Shown here: in pieces, positions 1 through 12,300 of the stretch | Layout of the letters: each line of letters starts with the position of its first letter | Position numbering within the stretch: the stretch's first letter is position 1 | NCBI RefSeq assembly: GCF_032118995.1 | Contig: NC_092650.1 | Span: 22,516,001 to 22,580,000, forward strand | Length of the DNA stretch: 64,000 nucleotides | Direction: 5' to 3' | Source: Asterias amurensis | Taxonomy: Eukaryota; Echinodermata; Asteroidea; Forcipulatida; Asteriidae | The notes under the pieces: model-generated | Seen by the model: the letters and a program-made list of their open reading frames with translations, nothing else | What the model was told of the DNA's origin: nothing | Databases searched by the model: none | Position numbers and translations under genes: made by a program

Positions 1-29
1 ATACAAAGGCTATGATGAGGCTGACCTGC

Positions 30-50
30 AGGTCAAAGGTCAAAGGTCAG
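30..50 (+). promoter_or_regulatory. Three AGGTCA half-sites in DR1 spacing
   Basis: Three AGGTCA hexamers follow one another with single A spacers, two overlapping DR1 sites of the type bound by HNF4, RXR and COUP-TF receptors. An inverted TGACCT precedes them at 22-27. No gene is identifiable nearby, so function is unproven. Confidence 0.4.
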
Positions 51-127
51 AGAGAGGCAAAACAAGGTTATTGAGTTGCTTCACAATATGGTGGTTTTAA
101 ACATTGAGGCTGAGTCCTAAGCTAGTG

Positions 128-257
128 AGGCCGTGTCCGAATTGGCAACTTTGGCTACAGCTACGGCTAGATCAGCGCGTCTGTCAATGTTGAAGAATGG
201 CAGACGCGCGCGCCCTAGCCGTAGCTGTAGCCGAAGTCGCCAATTCGGACACGGCCT
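128..257. repeat. Near-perfect hairpin, 43-bp arms
   Basis: 128-170 and 215-257 are inverted copies with about two mismatches (aggccgtgtccgaattggc at the outer end), and the 44-bp centre itself pairs through a gcgcgtctg stem. Probably a short foldback transposon. Confidence 0.8.
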
Positions 258-1682
258 GACTTCGCTTTAGCTTTCAGGTCTGCAATTTCGTAGAGGCCAC
301 GGTCTCTGTTTTATTGGTCTTAGCCTTGGTGCCCCTACAAAAGTTTCACACAGACATGAAGAGTTTCCATCGGAAGTGCCCTTTTTAAAATGAAAATGGC
401 CTTGCCCTCTCAAAGCTCAAATTCCAGGACTGGGCTATTGAAGAATTAGACTTAGATTCAGCAACAGTCACTGATAAAGCCATTCATTTGAACAAGACCC
501 AACTTTAAACCTGGCAGTACTTTTACAGACTTTTATATATACTTTAGTAACTGCTTTAACCACTTCAGGGCAAAGAGGCTTGGTTGTACCCATATCTTTT
601 TCAGAATAAAATCTTCTAATAGATTCGGCCATAGAAAAGGCTCTTTAAAGCTGAAAATATTGCCAGCAAAATACGATGGCAATGTGAACGTAAAAAAAAA
701 GAAATATTTAAAGGAACATTACAGAATTGGTTTTGCGAGCAAAACAGTTGCTGGCAGTGTAAGCACTCTATGTAATCCACAATATACATAAACTGACATA
801 CCTCGAGAAGTTTGAGATCGATCGGCTATCTGGGTCACGAGAGAATAGTGAAAAACCGATTACAAATTTTGCATTGCATCGATGCCAAAACAAAAATGAA
901 TAAAACGCTTACCGAACGATAAACTCAAAAAGCGAAATTAGATTATTTAATTTTCATCAAATATGAAATTTCAGACTGAAATATTTCAAGGGATGTTTTC
1001 TATTGTCATCATTAGACTGTGTAAGTTTCATGTAAATCTGTTATCTTCACGATTTTTTTTTCTCACCAATTCTGTAACGTTCCTTAAAAGGAATATGCTG
1101 TTGCTGTTCTTGTGGTTTTTTTATATTTTATTTTATTTGAATTATTTTGTTTGAGGGGGGCGGGGACACACCACAGTTTCTACACTAACAAGGGAGTCTC
1201 TTTCTGTAAGGGTCAAATCGTTTGGCTATTCACACAATTTATTGGATGAATAACCAGTGTCCTTAAATACATACAATATAAATTACAATATAGTCCCATA
1301 AAGAAAAGACAAGAACAAAACCCACTTACAAAACAAAACAATAAGGGATAGCGCATAGCTAGACAAGGCATATGGAAGCAATTCCCGCCAGATGGCTCGG
1401 TGAAGTTTAAGATCTGCAATCTATATATTATTTGCTTAGTCAGTAAATCTAGAGAAGCTATTGTTTGTAACACTACACTGAAGAAAGCATTGTGTCCATT
1501 ATTCATACATCTGTGTGTGTCAAAGGTCACCGTGCATGGTTGTGCAAATCAATGTGCATCTGAAGCTTAGTAGTAACATGAGATGTTTTCATGAACAGTT
1601 TTCGCTTTATGTCTGGTACAGTAGCACTCAATGAGTATTTCTAAATTTACATATAACAGCGTTTGAAGTGGTTCCTTTTTGT

Positions 1683-2084
1683 AAAAGGCACTGAACACGC
1701 GTGGGAATTGTCAAAGACCAGTATTCTAACTTGGTGTATCCCAACATATATGCACAAAATAACAAACCTGTGAAAATGTTGACTCAATTGGTCATTGAAG
1801 TTGCAAGAAAACAATGAAAGAAAAATACACCCTTGTTGTACAAAATAGTGTGCTTTCAGATAGGGGCCCTAGGAACAAAAGGCTTCTTGCCAGAAGTCGT
1901 CTATTAGTTATAGTGAGAAATTACCTAGCCTTTCCCAAAAACTATGTTACTTCAAAAGGGAGTTGTTTCTCGCAATGTTTCATTCTATCAAAAGCTCTCC
2001 ATTGCTTGTTGCCATGTTGTTACCAAGTAAGTTTTTATGCTAACAATTATTTTGAGTGATTACCAATAGTGTCCAGTGCCTTTG
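1683..2084. mobile_element. Family-1 foldback element (diverged copy)
   Basis: Starts aaaggcactgaacac and ends gtgtccagtgcctttg, with the internal 'gagaaattacct...tttcccaaaaactatgt' region shared with other copies. A 'tactgg/cactgg' subfamily, like 24177-24514. Confidence 0.7.
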
Positions 2085-2921
2085 ATCTGAGAATCACCAT
2101 CAATCACATGATTGTGCTTGGTTGGTTCACATTTCATTCATAAACTTAAATGGATCTGAGCTGAGCATGATTTAGCACTTTTAATTTCAAAAAAATTTAC
2201 TCAGGCTTAGCTGTGGAAACTTAAGAGGCATTATATAGGCCTAATTATTAACTAACTGTTTGCAACTTGACTGTTTGCATTCTGGATTATTGTACTGAAA
2301 AATGAGTCATGGTCTAGTCGGTGGATGTTTAATGTTTGTTCGGAGACCGTAACTTCATCCACCACCAGAGTCTTGACAATCATGATCCACCAGAGCGATT
2401 AAAATCCTTTAATCTTAATCTCAAGTTTTTATCTGTTTGAATATCGGTTTGGATACATGTATTGCACAACTCAGAATGGACTTTCAGCCGCGTGTCTTTT
2501 AGAATCCTCTAAGAACTCTAAACTCAGGACATTGCTTTTTAACAGTTATAGATTATGGTCCCTATTTGCTTCTAAATAAAAATTTTAAATACGGTTTCAG
2601 TTCCATTACAGGTCTGGAAGAACATTAGGCTACCTCTTGTCTACGCCTTATTGCCCCTCAACCAAAGACTTAAAGATTTTTCAACCAAAGTGCCCTTTGT
2701 CCTCTAAAAGAATTCCAAGCCTGTGTCATTATGTAGCCATGTAAAACAATGCTTTCAACACAGGTGCCTGGGAAGTTCTTACATTTTAAAATCAATATTT
2801 ACGGGAAAAATGATCTGATTGTAAGATTTTAGGGCAAACTTTCCCTCAATAATCTCTGGCTTGTTTTCTCAGATGAATCAAATGAATCATTTATATAACC
2901 ACTGCCTTTTGCCACCATAAG

Positions 2922-3442
2922 GCCACATAAAAAGAAAGTTTGTTGATCGTCTTTTTTTGGGGGGGGGGGATGGGGAGGGAGGGAGGTTTTTTTAAATTTA
3001 TTAATTATTTATTTATTTATTTATTTTTATACAAAGTTTTGTGACATGCCAAATATGAAATAAAAAATAAAGAATTCATCACAATCACTATAAAACAGAG
3101 GGTTTGTGTGTTTTTGATGTTTTCTATAGTTTTGTCAAACAAATTTAACTCCTAAATGACATTTTCTGTAAACTTTTTCAAACAACTAAGCACAGTGTAA
3201 CCCAAGTACATATTTGAAGAATTTTTCTTGCTTTGCCAACATGAATAAAAACCTTCTTTAAACATATTTTAAAACCTGTTCATTTTGAAAAAAATATCAG
3301 CTGAAAAAATCTGGGCAGTTAAAGTATAAAGAGATATCCAGACATGAGACGAAAAAAAGAAAAAAAGAAGAACAAAAATGGGGTCGGGTTTTTTGAATGG
3401 TCGGGCGGGGACGATCAACAATCCTTTTTTTTATGTGGCCTA
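2922..3442. mobile_element. Foldback element with ggccacataaaa ends
   Basis: Left aaggccacataaaaag and gttgatcgtc; right gacgatcaacaatc and ttatgtggccta. The body includes a long AT-rich part and a G run. A second copy lies inverted at 48769-49230. Confidence 0.75.
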
Positions 3443-3705
3443 ATTATAATTCAGTTGAAAAAACATAAGAGAGTCTGACTTGGAATGGTAGAAAGTTAAA
3501 ATCAATGTCCTTGGGTCGTCTGTTAATTCTTAATTACAAGCCCTGAATGTATTAATATTTAAACCAATTCATTGAATCAAAAGGTGGTGGTGGCTAGTTT
3601 CCACACAGTAGTCATGTTTTGAAGTGGCCTTAACCTCGATTGAAGAGTCTTTTAGATGTGGATTGCAGACAAGCTATATGGCAATTTCTGAAGAGGTTTT
3701 TTAAG

Positions 3706-3815
3706 AGTAGGCCGATTGCCTGGTAGCTAGAAGCAGTTCAAATCCTATGTTAAGCAGCGGGTCCCGCAATGATATAAGTTTAATTTACATCGGGATAAAG
3801 AATATTAATTTCATT
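3706..3815 (+). mobile_element. SINE-like element, second copy of 36105-36260
   Basis: Shares cagttcraatcctatg, the gcagcgggt piece and the agaatatt end with 36105-36260. Confidence 0.5.
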
Positions 3816-4470
3816 TTTGTTGAGGTGTTTCTACCAGGTGTTTTGTGGCCAGACACATTAGAACCTAGTTGTGTCATCAGTTGCAAAAATTTAAAAAACA
3901 GGGAAGACAAACAATTATACAAACTTTTTTACATGTAGCTCAGGTCTTAACCTCGATGCGAGAGTCTTTCCTGCGTTGACTGCTGACAAGCCATATTGCA
4001 ATTTGTCAAGAGGTTTTTTTTAAGGAGTTTCTACCAAAATTGTTGCCAGACAAATAACCAGGTCATAACCCATCAAAGGGGGGGGGGGGAACAAACGATA
4101 CAAAACTTGTGTACATTAGTAGCTCAGGCATTGAGGTGCAGAAATAGTTGCTTAAAAAAATTTCCATGAAAATTTGCAGCTTCAGTTACCTCACAATGAC
4201 CTGGTCCTGTTCTTTTGTTGAGTGGTCCTGTTGCTTTGTTTGTGTGCTTTCTGCTTTTCTCTGTCCATAACCACTTGACTGCTTATGGAACAACAACAAC
4301 TAGGCCTCTACCTGTATGTGTGTTGAGTTGTTATTTAGCCTTCAAGACTCTACTAGTGGTTGAACAATCAGGCCATAATTGATTTTGCATATCTGTAAAT
4401 AATTTCCTGCCTGTTAAGTTGGGGGCCTACATGTACCTGGTTAAAAACCAGATATCCAGAAGTACATTAT

Positions 4471-5011
4471 CAGGGCTGTATGCTTCGTTTTTGAAAGGGC
4501 AAGGGCACCAAGGCATTTTCTTCTTGGTTAAGGGCACTCTATGATGAAATTGCAAATTTGTACTGGAGCATTTCAAAGGGCACAAAGGCAATGACCAGGG
4601 GACACGGAGGCAATCGCCTTCGTTGCCTCCGTGAAGTATCAGGCCTGCATTATTTTTCTTTTAATTATTAAGAGGTTTGCTAATTCAATATTAATCCCTG
4701 GCTTACTTGCTTTAATAGACACGCTAGATGGGTGTGGTCCGCACTCTTTTTCATCCACATTGTATTTTTTACACCATGCTTTTTCTGTGTGCTTTCTGCC
4801 TGTGGAGCTGCCAACTTCTATTTGACAGCAGGCCTGTATGCTTCGTTGTTGAAAGGGCAAGGGCACCAAGGCATTTTCTCCTTGGTAAAGGGCACCCTAT
4901 GAGGAAATTGTAAATTTGTACTGTAGCATTTCAAGGGCAACATTGACCAAGGCAATGACCAGGGGCCACGGAGGCAATCGCCTTTGTTGCCTCCGTGAAG
5001 TATCAGGCCTG
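4471..5011. repeat. Two tandem copies of the 'tatgcttcgtt...gaaagggcaa' repeat
   Basis: 4471-4648 and 4828-5011 are direct copies of a 180-bp unit (gggcaagggcaccaaggcat to gaagtatcaggcct). Related units occur at about 56272-56450 and 57046-57210. Confidence 0.7.
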
Positions 5012-5143
5012 TGACAGCTTCTGCTACATTTTAATACCTGTTCATGTGTGTTGAGTTCAGTTGCTATTTAGCCTTCAAGATTCTGCTAGGGTGGAAACAG
5101 CAGGCCATTGAGTATTTTTTTGCAAAACTAATAACAAATATCC

Positions 5144-5402
5144 AGGGTTTAATTTCACAAAATACTTCCTAATTTAGGACTAGTCCTAGGCAATGCTAAG
5201 AGATAGGAGTCTTAAAGAACCAATAAAGGATGATCTCAACATTTCAATTATTACCTTTTTATGGCCAAATAGACATCGTAGATACTGGTTAATAAATTTG
5301 AGATCATCCTTTATTGGCTGTTTAAGACTAGTCTGCGACTCCACGTCAATACCAGTTACAGGTCCTAACTTGTCAAGTATCTCTTTGTGAAATCGGCCCC
5401 AG
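5144..5402. mobile_element. Family-4 foldback element (ggactagtcct core) with extra inner hairpin
   Basis: Ends aatttcacaaaatac and tttgtgaaatcggcccc. Inside, aaccaataaaggatgatctc (5219) pairs with gagatcatcctttattggc (5300), making a second hairpin not seen in the other copies. Confidence 0.7.
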
Positions 5403-8400
5403 AAGAAGTACCTCATTTTGTCTGCTGGACTTTAGGCTACATACATTCAATAATAACCCCTGGCAACAACCCAATTTTTATTGTTAAATATTTGATGAGC
5501 TGGAGATAGCCTACCACAGCATTTTTGTTACTAGAATCACAGTCCAATAGTCCAAAATCTTTCTTAACCAACTTAAAATGCCTACTTAAAAATTGAATGG
5601 ATACTGAATTCCATCACATTCATTTCCCAATCTTTTATTGTTTGTCTAGGAACAAAAGGGGGTAACGTGTAGAATATTCTTGGATTTCAACCAAATATTT
5701 CTGTAAATAAAATTGGGAATCGACCAAATCTTTAAAAAAAACTAATTTTTTTGTTCACCATAAATGATTTCTTAAATTTTAATCGAAATTTAAAATCAAT
5801 CCTCCCTTTTGTAGTTTTAGAACATGAATCTTGAAGACTAGGGCCTATGGTATGAGTTGAAACTGATTCAGTTTTCTGCAAAGTTCCACTTTAAGAAAGA
5901 GTAACCATTTGAATTAAATCATTGACTAAAATAAAACCTGAAGAAATTCCTATAATTATGATATTTTCACTTGACGGAAAAACTTGACAATGAAAAGCTT
6001 GAAACGCTTGGAAAACTTGCTGACAAATTGCAGAGTTTTAACATTCAAAAATAAAGTACTCAAAACAATATCTTGATTTTTCGAGGTGAATTTATTGTTA
6101 ATTTCATTTTTATACAAGACTCTCTGTTTTTTTCACAGAATGCTCTGTGGTGCACTACCTAAAATTGTCAGCTACATGTACATACCAGAACTTTTAAAGA
6201 AGTTCAATCATACTTGTCCCCTTACTTCTGTAATTAAATTGTAAGCCTAAAAAAACACACGGTGCTTTGCATGTTGCAGCATTGACCAAACTACTTTTTC
6301 AATCATTGTGAATTTAAAAGTTTTTTATTTAAAATCAAAATGAGACTGCTTTGGGTTACAATGACGTTTGTGAAAAAGTGGTGGCCAGTTGAGATACATA
6401 AACTATATTAAGTATAAGTAATATATAAGTATTCCACACCAATCTACAAATCAAATGGTTGATCAAATCATGCAAATCCAAACAAATGTTATAAACATTA
6501 ACATTGAAATGAAATTATTTCAAGTAAGGTGACCCCCTCAATGTTGTGTACATAAAAAACAAAGGAAAAGAAATACACTAAACTAAAAACAGTCAAGGAA
6601 GTGAACATGTTTTTATTGAATTGCATTTATGAAGAAAACATTTAACCAGGCAGTGAAGAAGTGATTCAAAAGGTAGCGCTTTTTAGACAAAATGTCTACA
6701 CAATCGATTTTCTCTAATGTAATGACTCAAAGAATCTGGAGGAGGCTACCGAGCGAGAGGAAGGCCTAGCAGACCCAGCAGGCCGCAGGATGGCTGGGGA
6801 GGGCCGCCGACCCGGGTGCAGGGCCCCCATTTGACTGCATGCAGTGCAGTGCTCCTGCACATTTTTTACATTCTAAACAACTTAAAAATTTAGACTTTAC
6901 CACTTCTGAAACTTCCAGAATTCCCTCCGGTAATGCCAGATACCGCAGCCCCGTCGGAACTTCAGTCAGCGAACTTATGGAAGGCAATGTTATCTGCTTT
7001 TTGTCTGACATCTTCAAGAATTGCTGAAATTTTCAGCTTTTTTGCTAGCAGACAGAGAGAGAGAGTAATGTTCCGTGTTTACACGTTGTTTACTGCGTAT
7101 GAAATTACGCAAGCGATTTTTTCACGACACCCAGACGTCTGTATTTGATAACTAGTTAGAGTTGCATGCAGTCTACTGAAGTTCGCATTACGGTGTCCCA
7201 TGAACGCCATTACAAACATGTGAAAAGTTTCAAACAAAATATTAAGTTTTATTCCGGATGAAGGCTCTTTTGCTTTATATAATGTATACAGTCTTTCCTT
7301 AAAAGACTTTAGATGTAGGACTGGACTTTTTTTTCGATGGAATAATAAAATTAAAAAAAAGACATCAACAACACCAACACCAACCATTGTTTGGGCGGAG
7401 CAGGGAGGTGGGTTCGGGTCTAACAGTGCAACCCACCAGCCGCATGGAGACACTTTGAACCCTGATTTACCATTTTAAAGATTTTGTACACCTTCACAGA
7501 GATTGACCGTTTTCCCTTTAATAGAAAAAACACTTTGCTATGAATTTCAATGGTGTCTCCCTTTAAAAAAATTTTTTTTGTAATTAAATTAAAATAAACC
7601 ATCAATAATAACAGCAAAAAAACACTAAAATTTTAAATTTGTTTAAAATAACAAAATGTGATTTTAGTTCGGGGTTCGTGGGCCGGGGGGGGGGGGGGGG
7701 GGGTGAATATCATGGCTGGCCAAGTAAGGGCATGGTGGAGACATAGGAAAAAAACTCCCAAATAAAAACGAAAAAACAATCAACAAATTTGTTCCACTGT
7801 TCTTTGATAAAAAGAATATTTATTACACCTGTTGTTGATCATTTAATATATACACACATATTTTGATTAAATGAACTCTCTCAAAAGCAAAATATCAACA
7901 TAAAAACCTTATTTATTTAACATTTACATAAACTTTAAACAGTGTTTAAAACCAACAAAACTTGCCTTTTATACTAGTTTATAATCACCTTGATGCTATT
8001 TCTGATTTCATAATATGCAATGTGTACATTTCTGTCGTAGTTGTGTCACAGCAAAACAGTTGCATCTCTCAAAAACAATTCAAACATTTGTATCTCACTT
8101 AAAATGGAACAGATGATCAGCAATTTGTTTGCACTGCACAATTTTGTGCAAGATACAGTTTTTTAGAGAAATTGAGATACAATTTTTGCACCAGTTCAAT
8201 GATATAAATGGTGTGCAAATAATAATAGTATTTGTTGCAATAAAGTCCTATTAATTAATTTGATTATGGTTATTTGTTGTGCCTCTAAATGCGTTTGCTG
8301 CTTATATTTATATCATTTAATAAAGCATAAACAAACAGTAACACATGAGCACAGAAACAATGAAAACTAAAAATGGTTTAAACTTCAAAATTTCAAATCT

Positions 8401-9076
8401 TTTAAATCAGTTAGCTTTCAGAATAACCAATCATTTTTTGATATATATTTGGTTTGCGATTTGTTCTAAATAGATAAATGTCTTGCCTTATATTCTACTA
8501 CCCTGGAGAATATTTTTTGAATGTGGGAGACTTCTCAGTTCGTCTCTTAAATTTGTTTTTAATAAATCCCCCCCCCCAAAAAAAAGGTATAAACCTATTT
8601 ACAGTCCTCTTGTTTAGGTTAAAGTGTTAATTCTGTAATACTTGTATCAACTATTATGGCTCTTCTCATATCCTTTATACACTACAAAACAATCCCGGAG
8701 AAAGTAAACCCATACTCCATCCATCTTATTTTCAATTATATACATGTAAATATATAAATATAATGTTTTGTATAAAAATACTTGCTTTTTTTAGCAAAGA
8801 TAACACACAGGTTTTGTTATCCTCCAGGCAAAAATCTACCGGTACTTCCCCAGAAATTTCCTATGGTTAGCAAATTGATTAATACATAAATAATTTAATT
8901 GTTTTTTAAAGCTTCATCATGAATGAGAATCACACTTTTTGTGTAATATCTTGTTTACAAATTTGAGTTTGTCAAGAAAAGGGCATCTCTCACAATTGAT
9001 CAAAATAAGTAGGAAGTGCTTTTATCTTTGAGTTCCGGGCCCAATTTCATGGCTCAAAGCGTTTAATCCAGCAACA

Positions 9077-9303
9077 TCACCTGAAGTTCTCCTCTCTTAC
9101 GACGGACTGCCCAGGCACAAAATACTTCTGGGCAGATTTAAGCGTTAGGAGAATAGGCTGATGAAGCTGGTCGTATACGTCGATGGGGCTCGGGAATGGG
9201 TTCATATACAGCGTCTTCATTGGGAAGTCGATCTTGGTTGTGGAATTATAGAGGCCGTCGAAGTCGAATCGTCTGGCAGAGGCTATTGGAGGAAGACGCA
9301 GAT
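9077..9303 (-). CDS. WDR97: WDR97-like terminal coding exon 32
   Basis: Residues 1468-1542, DLRLPPIASARRFDFDGLYN, then TKIDFPMKTLYMNPFPSPID, ending KYFVPGQSVVREENFR and a TGA at 9079-9077. The acceptor follows a pyrimidine run (CCTCTCTCAG). No strong AATAAA lies within a few hundred bases downstream; an ATTAAA near 8893 is a weak candidate, with AATAAA-type signals further on near 7910 and 7820. Confidence 0.86.
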
Positions 9304-12300
9304 CTGAGAGAGGAAGGAGGGAATATACAAATTGAGAAAGATAAGTTTGATTGATGAAATAAACAAAAAGTCTGTCCCGAGCAAATTTTGCTCATCAGGC
9401 TGGCGTTTATATCTGGTTTCCTTGGAACTAAACAACTGAGACTGTTTGTAATCGCCCTTGACAAAATGCCAGTCCATCACAGTTTACACCTCAGCTCTCA
9501 CCGGTACCCATTTGTACTCCTGGGTGGAGAAAACCAATTATGATAAAGTGCCTTGCTCAAGGACACTTCGCAACTGACCAGGCCGGGAAGCAAACCCACA
9601 TTCTGTCCGGTGTTCTTCTGCCCAGCAACAATATGCCACAAAGTACTAACATGAAATGGTTAAACATGAAATGATATCAGTGGAACTTACCAGCTACTTG
9701 TGTTGTTTCTCTGTGGGGCCTGCATTGGCTAGTGTGAGTCTCACCTAGTCGGACTAGGCTTGGTTTACTGAAATCAGGGGAGAGGGGAGGGGAAGAGAGA
9801 AAATACAAGAAATACATTAATTAATGCATATATTTATCTTTATGCTCATAGGCAACGTTCTAGGAGCAGCAGTCAGGTTGGCTCAGTTGTTTCTATCCCA
9901 GTCTTTCACCTCTGTGGACCCTGGTGCGATACTCGGAATGGGTTTTCCCTAGAAGATTGCATTCCTCCCAACCTCGTTCCCAGGGGTGACCGATCTCGCC
10001 GTGCCATTTTTTCCCAGCATGCCTTGCTCGGTCATAACCCCTTGAAGTGTAACTCCAAAATATCCAAATATAAGGGATATTACAATTAGTCTTGTGGTTA
10101 ATCCCTTCTGTGTTGGGCGTTGGTCGCGCACACGCTAGATGCGCTGTGTGTAATAAAATTCATAAACTTGCCTTGGCGTTCAGTGTTGCGTGACAAAAAA
10201 ATTAATACGTACATCTTTATATCTCTATTTTGGCGTATAGAGCTTTTTTGAGACGCATGGCGTTTCAAATTTTGTGCATATATGATAGCCAATCAAAGAC
10301 CCAGATCGGAGTTTCCCTCCTAGGGGTTAGAGACGTACGCAGAGCTAGCATGATACGGCGTGCGGCCCATGGTAGCGAGGTTGCATTCCTCCCACTTCAA
10401 AAACTGAAAATTCTATATTGTCTTCTTTACACCCAAAGTTGGTGTGATGTTTCTTTTAGGGTGCTTTGCAAACTATATAAATCATATTCATAGTTTGTAT
10501 AAATAATTTAGGTAGTTGTTCTAATCCACTTTCTCCAGAAGACGATCAGAACATACTGATCGAAATGTCGAGTTGAAACCAACGGTTCTTTTCAGAACCA
10601 CCCCAACTCATTAGAGATAGTCATTACATGATGCTACCGCAAACATTCCTATATCGTATTTCCACCATGCAAAGTTTCAAATCCTACAAATCCACTTTTA
10701 TTTATTCATTCAAACTTATACTTATTTCTATACTTCATGAAAACAGAGTACAAACAATGTTTTCTAAGGAATAACCAATTAACAGAAAGCTATTTAATCA
10801 CCAGGGGTAAAAAAAACACCAAACATTCATCTGTACATTGAAGAATGCACTGGAAAAAGATACCGAAATAAGCAGAATCTGCAAAAAAAAACATTTTATA
10901 AAAGTTTTGATATTTGAAAAGGAGCTCAAACCTGCAAAAAGAAGTTAAGAAAGGGTTTGCATAGTGAAACAAAAGATGGAGAAATCTTTACCTTTTCCTG
11001 ATTCTGAGAAAGGATAGCATGATGGGTAGATAGAAAAGAGCAAGATACAAAAAAATGGAATTAATAAATTGCACAAAATACTTCAATCTCACATTTAGTT
11101 GCTGTTTAGTAATGAAAAAATAATTTACATTATTAACACTATGTGAAGGTGAGTGGCCTGGTGCACCCGACTTAAGTGTGGGTTCAGCCCTGGTCATGGC
11201 CTGTGTGTCCAAAAGCAAGACACTAAAAGTTTTGTAATACACCCATTTTCCAATATATCAAGTCCTCATGAAAGGGGGGGGGGAAGACCAAGGCTACAAA
11301 ACACAGAAAGCAGTATAAATTGGTTTTCTGTCTTATATTAGATAGTTAGATGTGTTGTGCAAAACTGCCATTAAAAATACATTATTAAATATTAATTAAC
11401 AGTAGTGTCCAGTGGCTTTAACAGCTCTGCAAGAGGTGAATGTAAATTGCATTATAAAGCCTGTGCCACATTATTCTGTGCCACATGCCATTATTTTTGT
11501 ATATTTCTGAAGTGCAACTTTTGGTAAAATTTGTTTCATTCTTTACTCTGCATCTTGTTTTTACCAATCTCTCAAATACCTTTCTGGTGTGCGGCGTTTC
11601 TTCTTCATCCTTTTAAGCAAGCAATGAATTAATTTGAAGAGACAAAAAACAGAGAAAATTACTACTTGGAGCAAATAAAACTATAAATATTTCTAACTAA
11701 ATACATACAGTGTCACTGTTAAGAGGTCAATAATTGTAAAGTGAAAAACTAAAAAATTGTGGACTTAATTAAAATATTGCAGATAAGAAGTTGACTGAAA
11801 ATAACACAGCATTAAAGAATAGCCTAAAATCAAGATTTTAAAAAAAGTTTTAAAAACCCTTAAATTACATGAAGCAAGATAACTGCAAACATTTTCTCGT
11901 TTTTGAATAACTGTTTTGTCAAAACGAAGTAATTGTGCAAAATATGTCAAATGTTTCTTTGTTCAACCTAAATTCATGAAAATAACTAATACAATAGATA
12001 CCTCTGAAGTTCATCCCAAAGCTCGCTGAATGAGTAAAGAATTAAAAAAAGAAAGTAAACATTTAGAAAGTGGAGTCTAACACACAAATGCACAATGTTA
12101 CTTTTTATAGTTTGCAATGGAACCAAGTTGCAGCAATACAGAAGCAGCCTCACTCCTCTAAAGAGGTTATCCAGTAATGCATAATTTAAAGGAACACTTT
12201 GCGTTGGATCAGTCGAGTTGGTTTTTGAAAAGAGTTTTGTAACCGCTTGTTATAAAATGCATATGGTTAGAAAGATGTAGTAAAAGTAGAATACAATGAT

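Larger units (their letters stand above)
1..9076. other. Intergenic region left of the WDR97-like gene
   Basis: No exon is supportable on either strand. It holds foldback repeats (128-257, 1683-2084, 2922-3442, 4471-5011, 5144-5402), tRNA-related SINE-like sequence near 3706-3815, a 19-base G run at 7685-7703 and AT-rich sequence. The part nearest 9076 probably includes the WDR97-like 3' UTR. Confidence 0.6.
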
